Shown here piece after piece: positions 21,825-34,300 of a stretch of 64,000 nt of DNA. The stretch spans positions 55,681,381 through 55,745,380 of the forward strand of contig JALJCS010000001.1 of assembly GCA_023055355.1 (NCBI GenBank), read 5' to 3'. A program made the position numbers and the translations under genes. Each line of letters begins with the position of its first letter. The first letter of the stretch is position 1. The notes beneath the pieces were generated by a model. That model was not told where the DNA came from, ran no database searches, and saw only the letters and a program-made list of their open reading frames with translations. Source of the DNA: Agelaius tricolor (lineage: Eukaryota; Chordata; Aves; Passeriformes; Icteridae).

Positions 21825-24800
21825 CAACATCTAGAAAAGAATGATGATAATTAAAGCAGGGCAAAGATGGACCCTGTACTGTGGTCATAGTTTTCACCTT
21901 AATGCCAACAGCACTTGAGCTAACTTGAGCTAACTCCTGTTCTGACCTGGAGTTCTTTCAGTGCCAACTGTGTTGCAGCATTTCCAGAGCAGGACTGATG
22001 GGAATTACAAGGTGGAGGACTCTGATCTTCTCTTTACTTGCTTCCCAATAGTAAGCCATAAATCAGAAGTAATCCTGAGAGCAGGAAGTAGGCTTGCCAG
22101 GCTCTTCTCAATTGGCACTGGCTTTTGCATGGTCTCTCTGGGGCCCCTAGATATCATTTCAGCTCCAGGTTTGAGAAAGGTGGAAGACATAGAAGAGAAG
22201 TGGGGATTGCTCTAAAGGACTATAGTGGAGCCTTCTGCATTTCCTCAGTTCTTGCAAATCAAGGACTAAGCAACGTCTAAGCAAATCACCACTACTAATG
22301 GCGGACTAGGCTCTGCCATGATTTTTACTTACTCATTCTTGTATTGGAAATTCTTTTTCCCACTCCCTGTTCTTTGATGACTTCCTAGAGTTAGAGACAA
22401 GGAAAGCCATGCCAAAGGCCTGTCAAGGTTAAGGGCAGGTGTGCATATGTTTGTGTGAATCTGTGTAACAGCACATCATCAGGTAGCTTAGACGAAAACA
22501 CATTTTCCCTCCACTGAACCCTTTGGAGTCTTTACAGATTTGAAAAGATATGAGTTTTGAAAAGGAGCAGCCAGGCAGGGAATAGCTGCAAATTTTGCTT
22601 CTCTCTCTCCAGAGAAGAATGAGGAAACAGTTCTGCATGTCGAGGTTTGTGATTTCTCCCTCTTTACTGAAGAATAATATGAAGAAGTTCAGTTCAAGAA
22701 ATTTGAATTGAAATTCAATTTCCAAGAAACGTGATCAACAGTATTAAGTTTCTTGCAGGGGCTGGCGGAATATTAACTTTTTGGATAGAAGTAATTCTTG
22801 AACTCTAATAATTCACATTAGTTTAGGACCTGTGATACATAACTAATGCTTCTGCTCTCTTGATTGACTTCTTGGGACTGATTTGGGAAAATGTGCTTTT
22901 CCTTTCTTTCAGTTAAAGGTGTGTTACCTGTTAAGAGAAGATTGATTAGTCACCATTAGCACCTGGGGATGCCTTTGTTATTATCACTTCAAGCAAATAT
23001 GTCTACAGCTAGAGTCATAATTATATGCATTACTGAGACATTTTTTTTGCTATTCTTTCATTATATTTTGACAGAAAAGAAATGTCAAGGGAGTAGCACT
23101 TGCTTTTTAGCTCTGAGGCATTTACATCTGTTGTACATATTTGTCTCCTCTTTGTCACACTATCCTTTCAAATCTTCCTTTTGCTGCCTTGTAGTTAGTG
23201 TCTTGCCACTGTTTTATGAATTCATGTCAAGGTTTTATACAAAAATATTATGAAGAACAGCTGCAGATTGCCTTCTCTGAAGCTGTAAACCATCTTTGTT
23301 CAGTTGGAAGGCATGAAACCCACTGGAGTTTTAATGATTTATAGCAACTGCAAAGCTGGTCAATCTCTCTAAGATTTCAGTGCTGGCATACATTTTTTTA
23401 GTCAGACATGAGTGGAGTCTCTATCCTCTGTGACAGAAGTAAAAGGCATTAGTAAATGCTACACATGACTTCAGGATTAGTACGAGTATTTAAAGTCTGT
23501 TTTTCTGGTGTTTACTCTGATATTTATCCAAGAACTGGGAGGAGAGGAGAAGATAAAAACTTGGAATGCCAAAAAGTAGTTCTGAATTTTTGTAATATAA
23601 GAGGCAATATTTCTGTTTATTTGGCTTACATTTGTGTGCAACAGCCGAGGACCGATCTCATCTGCAAGCATTTGCAAATGGCTGAGGTACAAAGCAAAAT
23701 TTAGTCTGGGCATGTACCAATTTTTTAATTAAGGAAGAGTTTGTCCCATCATCAGCAATCATTTCCATATTCAAAGATGTGTTTCGAAGAGGAAAGCTTA
23801 GAAAAGCTTCCTGTTACAAAACATCCCAAGCTCATTAACAGAACCCAGTTGTAAGGGGATATAGGACAAACTGTCACTGGACTTATGACAGTAAACAACA
23901 TCTAAGTAGCTGTCAGTGAATCCCAGTTGTAAGAATTAAGTCATGTGTGGCACTGTTTCATCTAAGCTGTTCTGAGAAGCTGATGAGAAGAACTCCATGT
24001 ACCGTGCCATTTCCTTGAGGTGCTGCATTGCTTGTAATTGAGGATACTCTGAGGGAATGACATACCATCCCTAAGTGATGCTGATGCTTTGGATGTCACA
24101 TTTCCCATAAAATTATGACTGAACCATAGCCCTGTTGGGATGTTAGGAGACAGTGTATTGCTTTGAAGAATTGTCATACAAGGCACAAACTTCAGGATCC
24201 AGCTTGTTTATTGTCCTTATAGGTGCTGCTGTCCCTTTTAGAAGAAAGCAGGCATTCTTCTGAGATTTCTGCATGCATAGCCATGCCTTTTCCCCCTAAT
24301 ATAGGCTTGCAATTCAGGCTGACCACTAAATTGCTGCTAGTTGTTCTTTTTTAACTTTAACTTTCTTTCTAGCAAATTTCTATACAATTTGGAACAGCAC
24401 TTCAGAAATGCATTGTAGCTAACCTACCATCCCCAGTCCTACAGGGCTTGAGACCATGATACCTGCAATAAATGAAAAATTTTACAGAAACCCAACTGAA
24501 TGAAAACATGCCATACATTCTATTAAAAATTTCTTTGCTCCTTCAAATTGAATTCTTTTACATTTTCTTAGGCTCTTTCTCCTTGAGCTGGAAAACTAGC
24601 TGTAATGACTGGCTATTTTAATAAGGCTCTTTTTCTCTTTGCATTATGGTTTCAAAAATGGCCATTTCCTTAGCTGTGCTAACTGCTGAATATTTAGTTC
24701 TAATCTAGGGCCCACCACTGAAATCAGCTCTACCAAGTTCATGTGGCTCAGCCAAGATTGCACATTTACTTCATGGTGCATTGGACTATTTCTCTGCAAC

Positions 24801-27800
24801 ATGCACTTTTGAAAATTGCATCTCATGAATGAAAATTCCAGGCAAGGTTCTTGGCAGTGGCAGAGAGAACCCTACTGAACTGAGAGGAAAGCATGAATAA
24901 AAAGGGGTATGGAAAGAAACTGAAGACAGTTTTCTTTCCTGATGTTTTTTTTCCTCTTACTGTTTGTTTTATAGAAGAAATCTAACTAACATATAATGAC
25001 ACATATTACAGGGTTTCTTAAGCTTCATTTTTCCTGCTTTCCCTCTTTTCCCTGGTATTATTTCCTCAGCCAAGCAAGGCTCAGTGTTGTCCAAAAGTTG
25101 TTTTCACCACCCTCACTGTTCCCTACCTTCTTTCAGGGGAGGTGCATTAGGTCTGTGGGCAACTTCAGAGGAGTTGTAAGAGGAAGAGGCAATAGGAAGG
25201 GGTAAATACATGGAGACAACTTACACCTAGCAAGAGGCTATAGAAAAAGAGTGTGGCATATGGAGGACTGGCTACACAGAAGTCCTGACATCAGAAGAGA
25301 GGACAGGATTAAAGAGGGTAGGGGAGACCTTTTGTATGGCAATATGGCAAATGGAAATGTGGGACAACAGAGTTGAAGATGAGCTGTTTGGGAGGAGGGT
25401 GAAGAGGGGAAGCCCTTGGATGAGACAGAAGCAGAGGACGGGGGTCAGATGGCACACAGGGAGCTGAAGGAATAAAATGAAGGAAAGCAGTGAGCCCTGC
25501 TTATGCAACACTTGCACAACTTTCAGAAGATGCAGTGAGTGTGATCTTCTAGGACTTGGACACAAATGACATTTGACTACTGAGGTTCCAGATGGCAGGA
25601 AGGAGGATAACTGATTATAATCAAGTTTCCAAGTAGTTATTTTGAACCCTGTGTTTTAAATCCAAAGTGTCCAAAGATGTGTACCTAAATGTCTCTTCCA
25701 CAACCACATTATGCTGTTTAAAGCCAGTTTCTTTTCACCTTAGCAGGAAGAGAACATGCAAGGAATGAGAAAACACAGGAAGTCAATCAGTATAAAAGTC
25801 CGAGCAAATGCTCAGTGAGCAGACATTTTTATGCTTGGTGAGCAGACGTTCTGCTTGTGGTTCTTGAGTAAAGCTTTTTCATACTTGACAGGACTAGTGA
25901 GAAAAATGTGAAGAAAACTTCGATTTATTTTTTAATGTCTTTGGGATATCTGAGAAAGTGCAATGGGATGATTTATTGGTATTTCATGCCTGGCTACTTA
26001 GAATATCAATTATATATGTTTAAATTTAAGTAGATAAGAAAAAGGTGCAGCCTTTTCTATGATAGGTTATCGTAATACTTTTATTCTAAGTTGTCATTTA
26101 GGCTTTTGTAGAATTGAAGTCTGAGACTTCTCCTATGAGTCAACCCTCATTCTAGTAAATCATTTAAATAAATGAGGTGATTATCAGTTTTTAGTGTGAA
26201 GAAGAAATTCCAATGTTATAGAATGTGAGTCCACAGAATGAAAATAGAAAGGAAGACTTATGTGATGTTTACTTCAATGTGAATTTCTGAGTTATTTTGG
26301 GTCAGGGATCAGAATTTAATGTGTAATTGAAATATACTCTTGCATTTTACACAGACTTATAAAGCAAGAGATCACTGTCCTTGTTCTATGTACAATGCAA
26401 ATGCAGTTGAAAATCTTGTTTTCCTCTTGGACATTGCTAAGTATGCATGTGAGGTCAGGGAAGAAAAACAGACGTTAATGAAACCACTTTCAGAGACTAA
26501 GCTTTGATCTAACCCACATATCCTCAAAACTGTAGTTTTCCCATACATGTATTTATGAATGTTTGGGGAAGGGAGAATGTGTTCCTGTTACAGCTTTTGT
26601 AGCTTGAGGGAATAATTTTTCAACTACAGTAATTTCATATTTTCCATATATTGTTCAACCTGCAACCCTGAAAAAGGCTTAATGCAACCAAATAAGTAAA
26701 AGCTGATTTTCCCCAAGATTTGAAAGGAAAAGTGATGTGCAACTTAGATTCCACATATTATCTTTATCCTTTAAGTATATGTACACTTTAAACTATGAAG
26801 GAAAAATGCAGGCTTCAATATATGGTATGAAGGTTGGGGAGTGCATTTTTTTTTAGTTCAGATATGTAAGCTCTAATTCAGTATTTTCCTCTGTTATAAT
26901 AATGAGTCTTTTGATTTGTGGTTTAGGTTTGGTTCATTGTGGTAAGAGGCCAAAGTGTGAAATATGGATTCCCATCCTCACAGAGGTTTCATCCTCACAG
27001 CTTCTCCATATCTAGTCCATCATTCTGCAGCTATTAAAGAGTGAGATTAACTCAAGGCAGAAAATATTGCCATCCTGCAAAGGGAAACACAGGGATTTAA
27101 TGCTTCTTAGATAAAGAAGAAACAAAGCAACACATTTTAAAGCATAATTCAGAAATTTATAGAAATGTTACAGAGTTTTACAGAAAGATCTGAATCAAAT
27201 TTCACATTTTTTCACTTCTGGGGGCACCTTATGTTCCATATGAGAAAAGGTCTTTCTGTCTACAAAATCTTCATGTCAACCTCATCTGTCCCGAGTCCTG
27301 TGAATTTGGTACCGGAGATTTCTGTTTATTTGAATTTTTAGCTTGTACTTAACACAGTTGGCCAGAGATGGTGCTGAGTGCTCGGATATTGCAGAGTGAA
27401 ATGCAGTGGCATCTTGAACAGAAGTGATTTGGGACATTAATCATAGCTATACTCAGCTGCCATGAGTTATGACTTTGAGTGAATTTAAAATTAGAGAAAA
27501 GCACCCTGCTTTTAATAGTTAGCAAAACAGCAGCAAATAAAATTATTTTAGAAAGTGAGAAAATGGTTGGGAAGATGTAACACAGGGAAGAAGATTTCTC
27601 TGTTTGTTGTATTTGCTGCTATTTTATTGTTCAGTTAAATAAAGGTAATCTGGAAGTGAATTCATCTAGCCTTATCAGATAGTAGAAATAGAAATAAGCT
27701 TGATTTGCTAGTAGCACCTGTAGACAGCTAATTTCTGGATGTCTTATCGTAATTGCTCTCTTATTTAATCTCTGTCTTTTATTCCAGGATGAAAGTCTGT

Positions 27801-27980
27801 GCAGTAGTGAGGCACTTATACCACATGATGAGTTGCACTGTAAGTGAAAGGCAAACACTGGAACCCTATCCTTTGTGATGGATTCTTATCCCAAACCAAC
27901 CTTATTGTAGTCAGTGCCAGGGTTCACTGGGGTAAGGATATCTAAGAGTTTCTGAGAAGAGGCTGGAGAATTAGTCTGCT
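21823..27980. other. Unique DNA, no gene seen
   Basis: Six kilobases of AT-rich sequence. Frames at 21961-22215, 22429-22725, 22969-23253 and 25272-25565 (84 to 98 codons) have no recognisable similarity. Small features are a 10-bp tandem pair (ACTTGAGCTA, 21913-21932), a purine-rich stretch at about 25290-25480, and a TATA-bearing segment at 25.75-25.9 kb listed separately. Confidence 0.5.
25770..25905 (+). promoter_or_regulatory. TATA-bearing segment, possible LTR remnant
   Basis: A good TATA box (CAGTATAAAAG, about 25789-25799) is followed by a near-duplicated GTGAGCAGAC block (about 25816 and 25840) and then by GAGTAAAGCTTTTTCATACTTGAC. That TATA-to-polyadenylation-like order over about 80 bases is how avian LTRs are built, but I cannot place the ends, and the signal AGTAAA is not canonical. 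It could also be a chance TATA in AT-rich DNA. Confidence 0.3.
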
Positions 27981-27983
27981 TTG

Positions 27984-28019
27984 TCATGGAAGAGCTGGTC
28001 TTTTCCAGCTCTTCCGTGA
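27984..28019. repeat. Inverted repeat, 15-bp arms with 6-base loop
   Basis: The arms TCATGGAAGAGCTGG (27984-27998) and CCAGCTCTTCCGTGA (28005-28019) pair over 15 positions with a single G-U (or T/G) mismatch, around the loop TCTTTT. As DNA it can extrude a small cruciform. As RNA it gives a stable short hairpin. The stem is too short for a canonical microRNA precursor. Confidence 0.85.
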
Positions 28020-28370
28020 TGTTTTTTCTCTAATAATAATTTTTCTGATTTATTGAAGTATAACCAGCATGTCAATACAAAGAACAAACAAAACCAGTTG
28101 AAATGTCCTGTTCACACTCTGGTTTTTTTTCCATTTTTAATTCTGTATTTTCTGCTGCTAGAAGCTGGGTCAAGCCCTTCTGGTGCTGGACCTAGGATGT
28201 TCATGTCATTCCCCAGCAACATAGGCATGCTGGATGCAGCTGGAGGGTGTTCCAACAGATCAGAAAGTTCTTGTCCCCACTGAGCTCTTCATGGGTGGCT
28301 CCAATTGGCTCCAGGATGTCTGTCCTGCAGGGACAGGCATAAAAACCTGGAGAAATGTTCTGTCCTGGTT

Positions 28371-28390
28371 CCTTGTCTGTACAGACAAGG
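28371..28390. repeat. 20-bp perfect palindrome
   Basis: CCTTGTCTGTACAGACAAGG equals its own reverse complement with no spacer. It contains GTCT and AGAC, which are SMAD-type half-sites, in inverted order, so a dimeric factor could bind symmetrically. About 45 bases upstream lies a second, imperfect inverted repeat (CTGTCCTGCAGGGACAG). The function is unknown. Confidence 0.9.
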
Positions 28391-31300
28391 GGTTATCCTG
28401 AGTGGGCCAGGGAGCCTTGGCCTGTGTGACATCCAGCTTCCATTCCATGGAAAGCAGTGCATGGAGAATGCTTTGTATCTAAGTTTAGTCCTTGCAAAGC
28501 CTTGGCTTGCTGCTCTGTCCTGTGGTGTAGATATTACTTAAGCACAACTTACAAGGCTGGTGCATCCCAATTTCTTTCCACAAATTCACATGTTTTTTTC
28601 ATGTCTGTCCTGCCCTTACTAAAGCATCAATTCCTTTTGACCTTTTTTACCAGACTGCGGGACTAATACTTTTTTTTTAATAAAAAGATTTATTAGATTT
28701 AAATCTAAAAGTTTACAGTCATGCTTTCCTCTTCAGTTTACCTTCCTTTTCCTGTGGAGAGAAGGATCTTCCTATGGGCAGAGCTTTCCAGGTTTGTGGG
28801 GTTTTTTTTCTTTTCTTCAGTACAACATCAAATATTTTCCTTTCCCATCTCCTTCCATCCTTTGGCTTGGAATGCTGGTCTTGTGGAAGCACACTCCTGT
28901 ATCAAGTGCTCAGGTACTTTGAATTTTGGACCACAAGGGCAGTTTTCCCTAACCAAAGGATCTGGACTGCTATTGAGTCATAGAGTCAAAGAAGACTGTC
29001 AGGAAATGTTGAGTATTGCTGCAGTTAGAAATAAAGGGAATTTTTTCTCACTCCAGGATATTTAATTTGAAAAATGTGGGCAGTTTTGTGCTATTTATTG
29101 AAGCCATTAAACAATGGGATGGGTATGTGGGAGTAGGATTTCTTAGCTGTGGTGGACCTATCAGCACAAACTGTATTGACCTCAGATGTCAACATCTGAT
29201 ACAGCAACAAACAGAAGCTTCTCTCCCATTCTAGCAAAGATTTTTGTGGGTGTTCCTACTGAACACTCTTTGGTTTGGTGCTGGGGATATTCCAAAACAG
29301 GTGTTTGTGCATGTTATTGGGAATAGAAGACAGAAGCATTGATTTAGATAATCTTAAGCGCTACAATATACTCTTTATGAACTCAGATGGTGCTGTCACT
29401 AATACATGATCTTGAGTTTAGTGAAGAGGCAAGCAAAAAGAAAAGACAGAAACTGGGGAAACCTCCTGCCCCAGATTTCATATATTTTCTTAACTGCTGG
29501 TGAAGAATTGACCAATATTCATAAACAGGTTAGTAAAAATAAGCAACACAAAAGCAGAAAATAGTTTTTAACCTTTTAGTTAATGAAGAGTGGTGTTTCT
29601 TTTACTTAAAGTGGGCTTTGTCAATGAAAGTCTTTGAGAATAATTTTCCTAATTAAGGCAGGGTTCATATAATGGAAATGAAACTGCTTCCTACACTTTC
29701 TATCAATGAATATTTTGACTGAGGGAAAGCCTATTCATGTTGCTTTTGAGAAAATGACTATTTTAAAGCTCTGTGGAGCAATAAAAAGGATTAAAAAGCT
29801 TTGAAGAGCCTTAAAATCTTCTTCCACCAACCCCTTGCCCGTGCACATTACTTGTTAAAAATAAGACCTATTCTAACACAAAGATCTGCATCAGGGGGAT
29901 GTTAAATTGGGAAATATTGGATCTACTCACAGTGTCTAGAAGAGCTGAGATCAGTATGCATGTCAGTGCTGTGCCATTTACTTCACCTAGTAAAATGAAT
30001 CATAATTGGACAGATGAGTGGAAAACATGATAATGAAGTGCCTGATTTGATCACACTCTTTCTGTTGTGTATTTTGTCCTGCACACCATGTACACACAAA
30101 TAACAACTTAGGAGGGGGTAATTGTGGCCTAGAGGGTCGTGTTTTGTGGGCACAATGTGGAAAGCTCGTTGATGCTAATGAGTAATCCAAATAATTTCCT
30201 ACTTTGCCAGATAAATTTAGACACCTTTTAAATCCAAGTTTGCATTCCTTGACAGGCATAGTACTTGGCAACAGATAAATAGTGCATGAATCACTCATGT
30301 TATTTTGACACGTGTGAGACAGATTAGGTTATGGAGGAAAAATTTTGATGAATTAATATATTTGGTGATCCATTGCATCCAAGTAATAGTTAGAAAGACC
30401 TTCTAGCTGCCTTAAAAGCCTATTCTGAGCACTTCTGAAGTACGTGACCTTCATAAATTCACTATTTTCTATGTCCAAGAGAAGCTGGAATATACCACAA
30501 AGTAATAGTGAACTGTGTCACCTGTCTCTCTGTTTCTTAAAAATTTTATTACTTTACAGAAATTTTGTAAGGAGCTGGCAGGCAAACCTTTGAGTTGTTT
30601 GTTGACAGCTATGTCACTTGTCAAATCTTCCCTGATGAGTGTTTTCTCCACTGCTTATTCTGTTGATTGTGTCTCTGACCTTTTGTCAGGGCAGAATATC
30701 ATCTCTGACACTTGGGACTCTTTCCTGTGTAGCTGTCATCAGCCTTACTAACTTGCCTGCTTTTTAAAATCTGAAAATATATCCTTTTCCTTTGACTAAA
30801 TTTGTGTAGGAAAGGACATGGATTAGATTCCTAGGTAGAAACTTGAGCTCAGCTGGCACCCCTGCCCTCCTTCATGCCCAAGGTGTATTTTGGTTGTGCA
30901 TTGTCTTACACACCCACTTCTAATCCGTTTCAGTGCAAGGTAAATTGTTTGGAAGGCACCAGCAAGGACTCTTGCTTGACCAATGTCTTTCTTTTTCTCC
31001 ATGTGATCTGAAGAGAGCTGACAGAACCCTGACATGCCCTTACTTGTAAGAGCCCATTACACAACTGCAGGAGTCATCTTGTTAACACAGATTTTTCCAA
31101 AAGACTGTGAAAGACACGTGGGAGGATAAAATTATATTGCCATGCTGACTACAGATGAAATATAGATGCACAAGTCTACACAGTTTTGTATTTCTGGGAA
31201 AAATGACCAGAACTCAGGTGCGTAGAACAAATTGTTTTGGGGTAGTTGTGTGGCTTTTCCTTTATTTGCTACAGGAAGCCAGTAGAGTTCCAACTCACTT

Positions 31301-34300
31301 TATCAGGGGGTGGTTAAGGCCTACATTCCATTAAGGAACAGCAAGTGTATGGGAAGATGTTGAAAGAAGCAGCTCAGGCTGCCAGTGCCTGGTGTTATCG
31401 GTGTGATGAGTGCCCCTGTCCGCGCTCGCAGCTGTGCTGACCCACTGTGACCGAGGGCAGAGCCAGCACACAGCTGCCCGTGCCAGAGCACAAGGGCAGG
31501 CAAGCTCCAGCAGCTGTGCTGCCATTTCACACCCTTGTTTACCACAGGACCATGTGTGTGTGTGTGCCTGAGAGCACCTCTAAGACATCTGAAATGGGTC
31601 ATTCCCAGAGAAAGCAGAATCATTCAGTGTCATATGCACAGAAATTAAGTGAAGTTCTTATTTTTAATGGAAGCTGATTTGGACATTGAAATTAAATTTA
31701 TATTCAATTTAAATTGATGCTTCTGTTTTAAATTTTGTTTGGTTAAACCTATTTAGGTAGCCATTGTAATAAAACTATTATTAAACTCCTTTGTTATGCA
31801 ATGTCAGAACCTGAAGTCAAAGCAATATTGGCCTCCACAGCTGTGGATGGATATTCTGCCTCCAAAACAAAACAGTAATAATTCCTCATGTGGCTTGAAG
31901 AGTATTTGTGTCAGTAAGGTTTGTTTTTACAGCTTTTGCATAAGCAGACCTTTTGAACACTAGTGTTTGAAAAACAGTGTTTCAATCTGGAGGAGAAATA
32001 ATAACATGTTGTACAAAGCAGTATGATGCTTTAAAAACTGTATTAGCCACACAGAAGCTGAAAGGAAAACTATGTTCTGCATTTATATATTTTTTAAAAA
32101 ATAATTTCTAAGTGGAATTAAAATCCAATTAGCTGCAAAATAAAAATAACACAGAAAAAACCATACTATTGTCTTTTTTGCCCATGAGCCAGTTCCCAGA
32201 AAACTCTCTGCACTCTCTCTTATGTTATATTGTGAAGCAAAGAGATTAAAACAAGAAATGCAAGGAAAGGCTGTCATTACAGATGAATTAGATAAGTGTC
32301 TGTTCCTCTATTTTCCATTTGAGAGGGGGGTTTTATCACCTCTCCCTTCTCAGCACCCTCTTTTACCCTTAAAATATAAACCATGTTTTGTGCAAGATTG
32401 TACATAATTTAAAATTATCATGTTAAATACAGAACATTGTTCTTGTATTTATATTTAAATTTCTCTGCTTCTCATTCATTTCTCAAATAGAGCTTCTACC
32501 TTCAACAACTGTTTTCTTTTTCAACAGTAACAGCTGGTAGAAAAGGAGATGGTATTGCTTTTCACAGAATTTTCCACACTTCTAATATTTAAAATGTTTT
32601 GGAAATTATTTTTATCTTTCTTTGATGTTCTGTGTAATAGACCTAACACTTTCCTGTTTGAATATCCAAAACTAATATGAGCTCTTTCCTTTTCATCTTG
32701 GAGAAATACATTTGTTTATTAGCATATCCAACTTTTTGAGATTGGATTCTTGAGAAAGAAAGATTGGATTTCTGATGGACCCAATATGATTTTTAGAATA
32801 AAGAGGGCAAGATAAGCAAGGATACACACTGTCTGTGTTCTACGGAAAACTTTAAGCCTCCTATGTTGGCAGTGCAATTACACTCAGTTGACTTTCATTT
32901 CTCAAAACCCATTTCTTATATGGGTTCTGTTTGGGTTTGTGTTTTTTTTTTAGCTGTCTGGATCTCTTCTAGCATCACCTGAGCTTGACACCAGTGGCAC
33001 CCCATGCAAGTCATGGTGCCAGCCCTGGAGGATATGATGTCTGACATATGAGCAATGTCTCATATAAAATCTCCTGCCAGGAACGTACTTGCCTTACGAT
33101 CCTGCCAGCAAGTGCACCTGAATTTGCATGAACAAATACATCCCATGGACCTCACTGCTTGGAGCTTATTCACACATCACACTCACCTGTGTGAGTCAAG
33201 CTGGGTGAAGGTGCAGCTGGGGAAGGTGCAGGATATCTGGCTGCACTCTCTATGGAAGAACATACACCTGTATTTTCTTCCTTGTCTAGCTTTCATTTCC
33301 ATTTTCAAAAATACAGCTAGTTACAGTTTAAGGGAATGAGTGAAATTGAAAGTTTGGATAGAAGGGATTGTTTTTATGTTGTATAGTAGGAGAGGAAGTA
33401 GCAGCATGCCAAACACCTCCCAGAACAAATGTATTTCTATTATCTGTACCAGGTAATTTGAGGTGAAAGAGAGCAAAGGGGAGATCTCAGGGCTCTGTTA
33501 AAGCTCTTGGATAAATGTTACAAAATCTCTTATGTCCTGAAAGTGGCGAAGAATATGAGATTCTTAAACCACCATGGATTTTTTACTGGATTTTTGGCTT
33601 GTCCATGTGCATGGCGTGGATTTTTTTGGCACAATGAAAGAAGAAATTCTAATGATTTGATTCAGTAGCCTGTCCTACAGTAAGTCTGTGCTTAGAGCTG
33701 GGAGAGGAGAAGTGGAATTACCAGGCATCTGATATAAAGAGCATCCTGATGCAGTTTGCACATATAAGCCCCATTTCCAGCAGTGTTTATGCAGCACGTA
33801 GCACAGGGATCGCTGTAGGCAGAAGGAAATTGCACATATGAGTTAATCACAGTTTACATTACTGAAAGGACTCTCATAATTCAGGAAATGTTTTTTCTTC
33901 AGGTCTTCAGCTTCACTTGGATAAGTAAGTCTTGTTACAGGAATTTAATTAACATGGAAATCGAAATATATCACTTGGGTTAGGAAATAATTATTAGGAA
34001 CAACTCGACATCATCACTTATGCATGAGTGCCCCAAAAGGAGTAGAAGAGGGGCTCTGAATATCAAGTGGCTATAATCACTCCATCTATTCTGATATGAA
34101 CTTTCTACAAGCACTCAGTTTCTGGAATTTTAAGTTGCCTTGTCTTAAAAATGAACATTATATGAGTTTAATAGTAAAATGCAGGAAAAATTCCTAGTGG
34201 TGATAGACTATCTTATTCCAGAAGAACACATTAGGACTCAGACTAACATTTTCTTTAAGATTTTCTGCAGTTCTTTCCCTCAAATGTCTCTCAGCAAATC

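Noticed and set aside
27984..28019. MicroRNA precursor
   Set aside because: The stem is only about 15 bp with a 6-base loop, and pairing does not extend outward. Too short for Drosha/Dicer processing.
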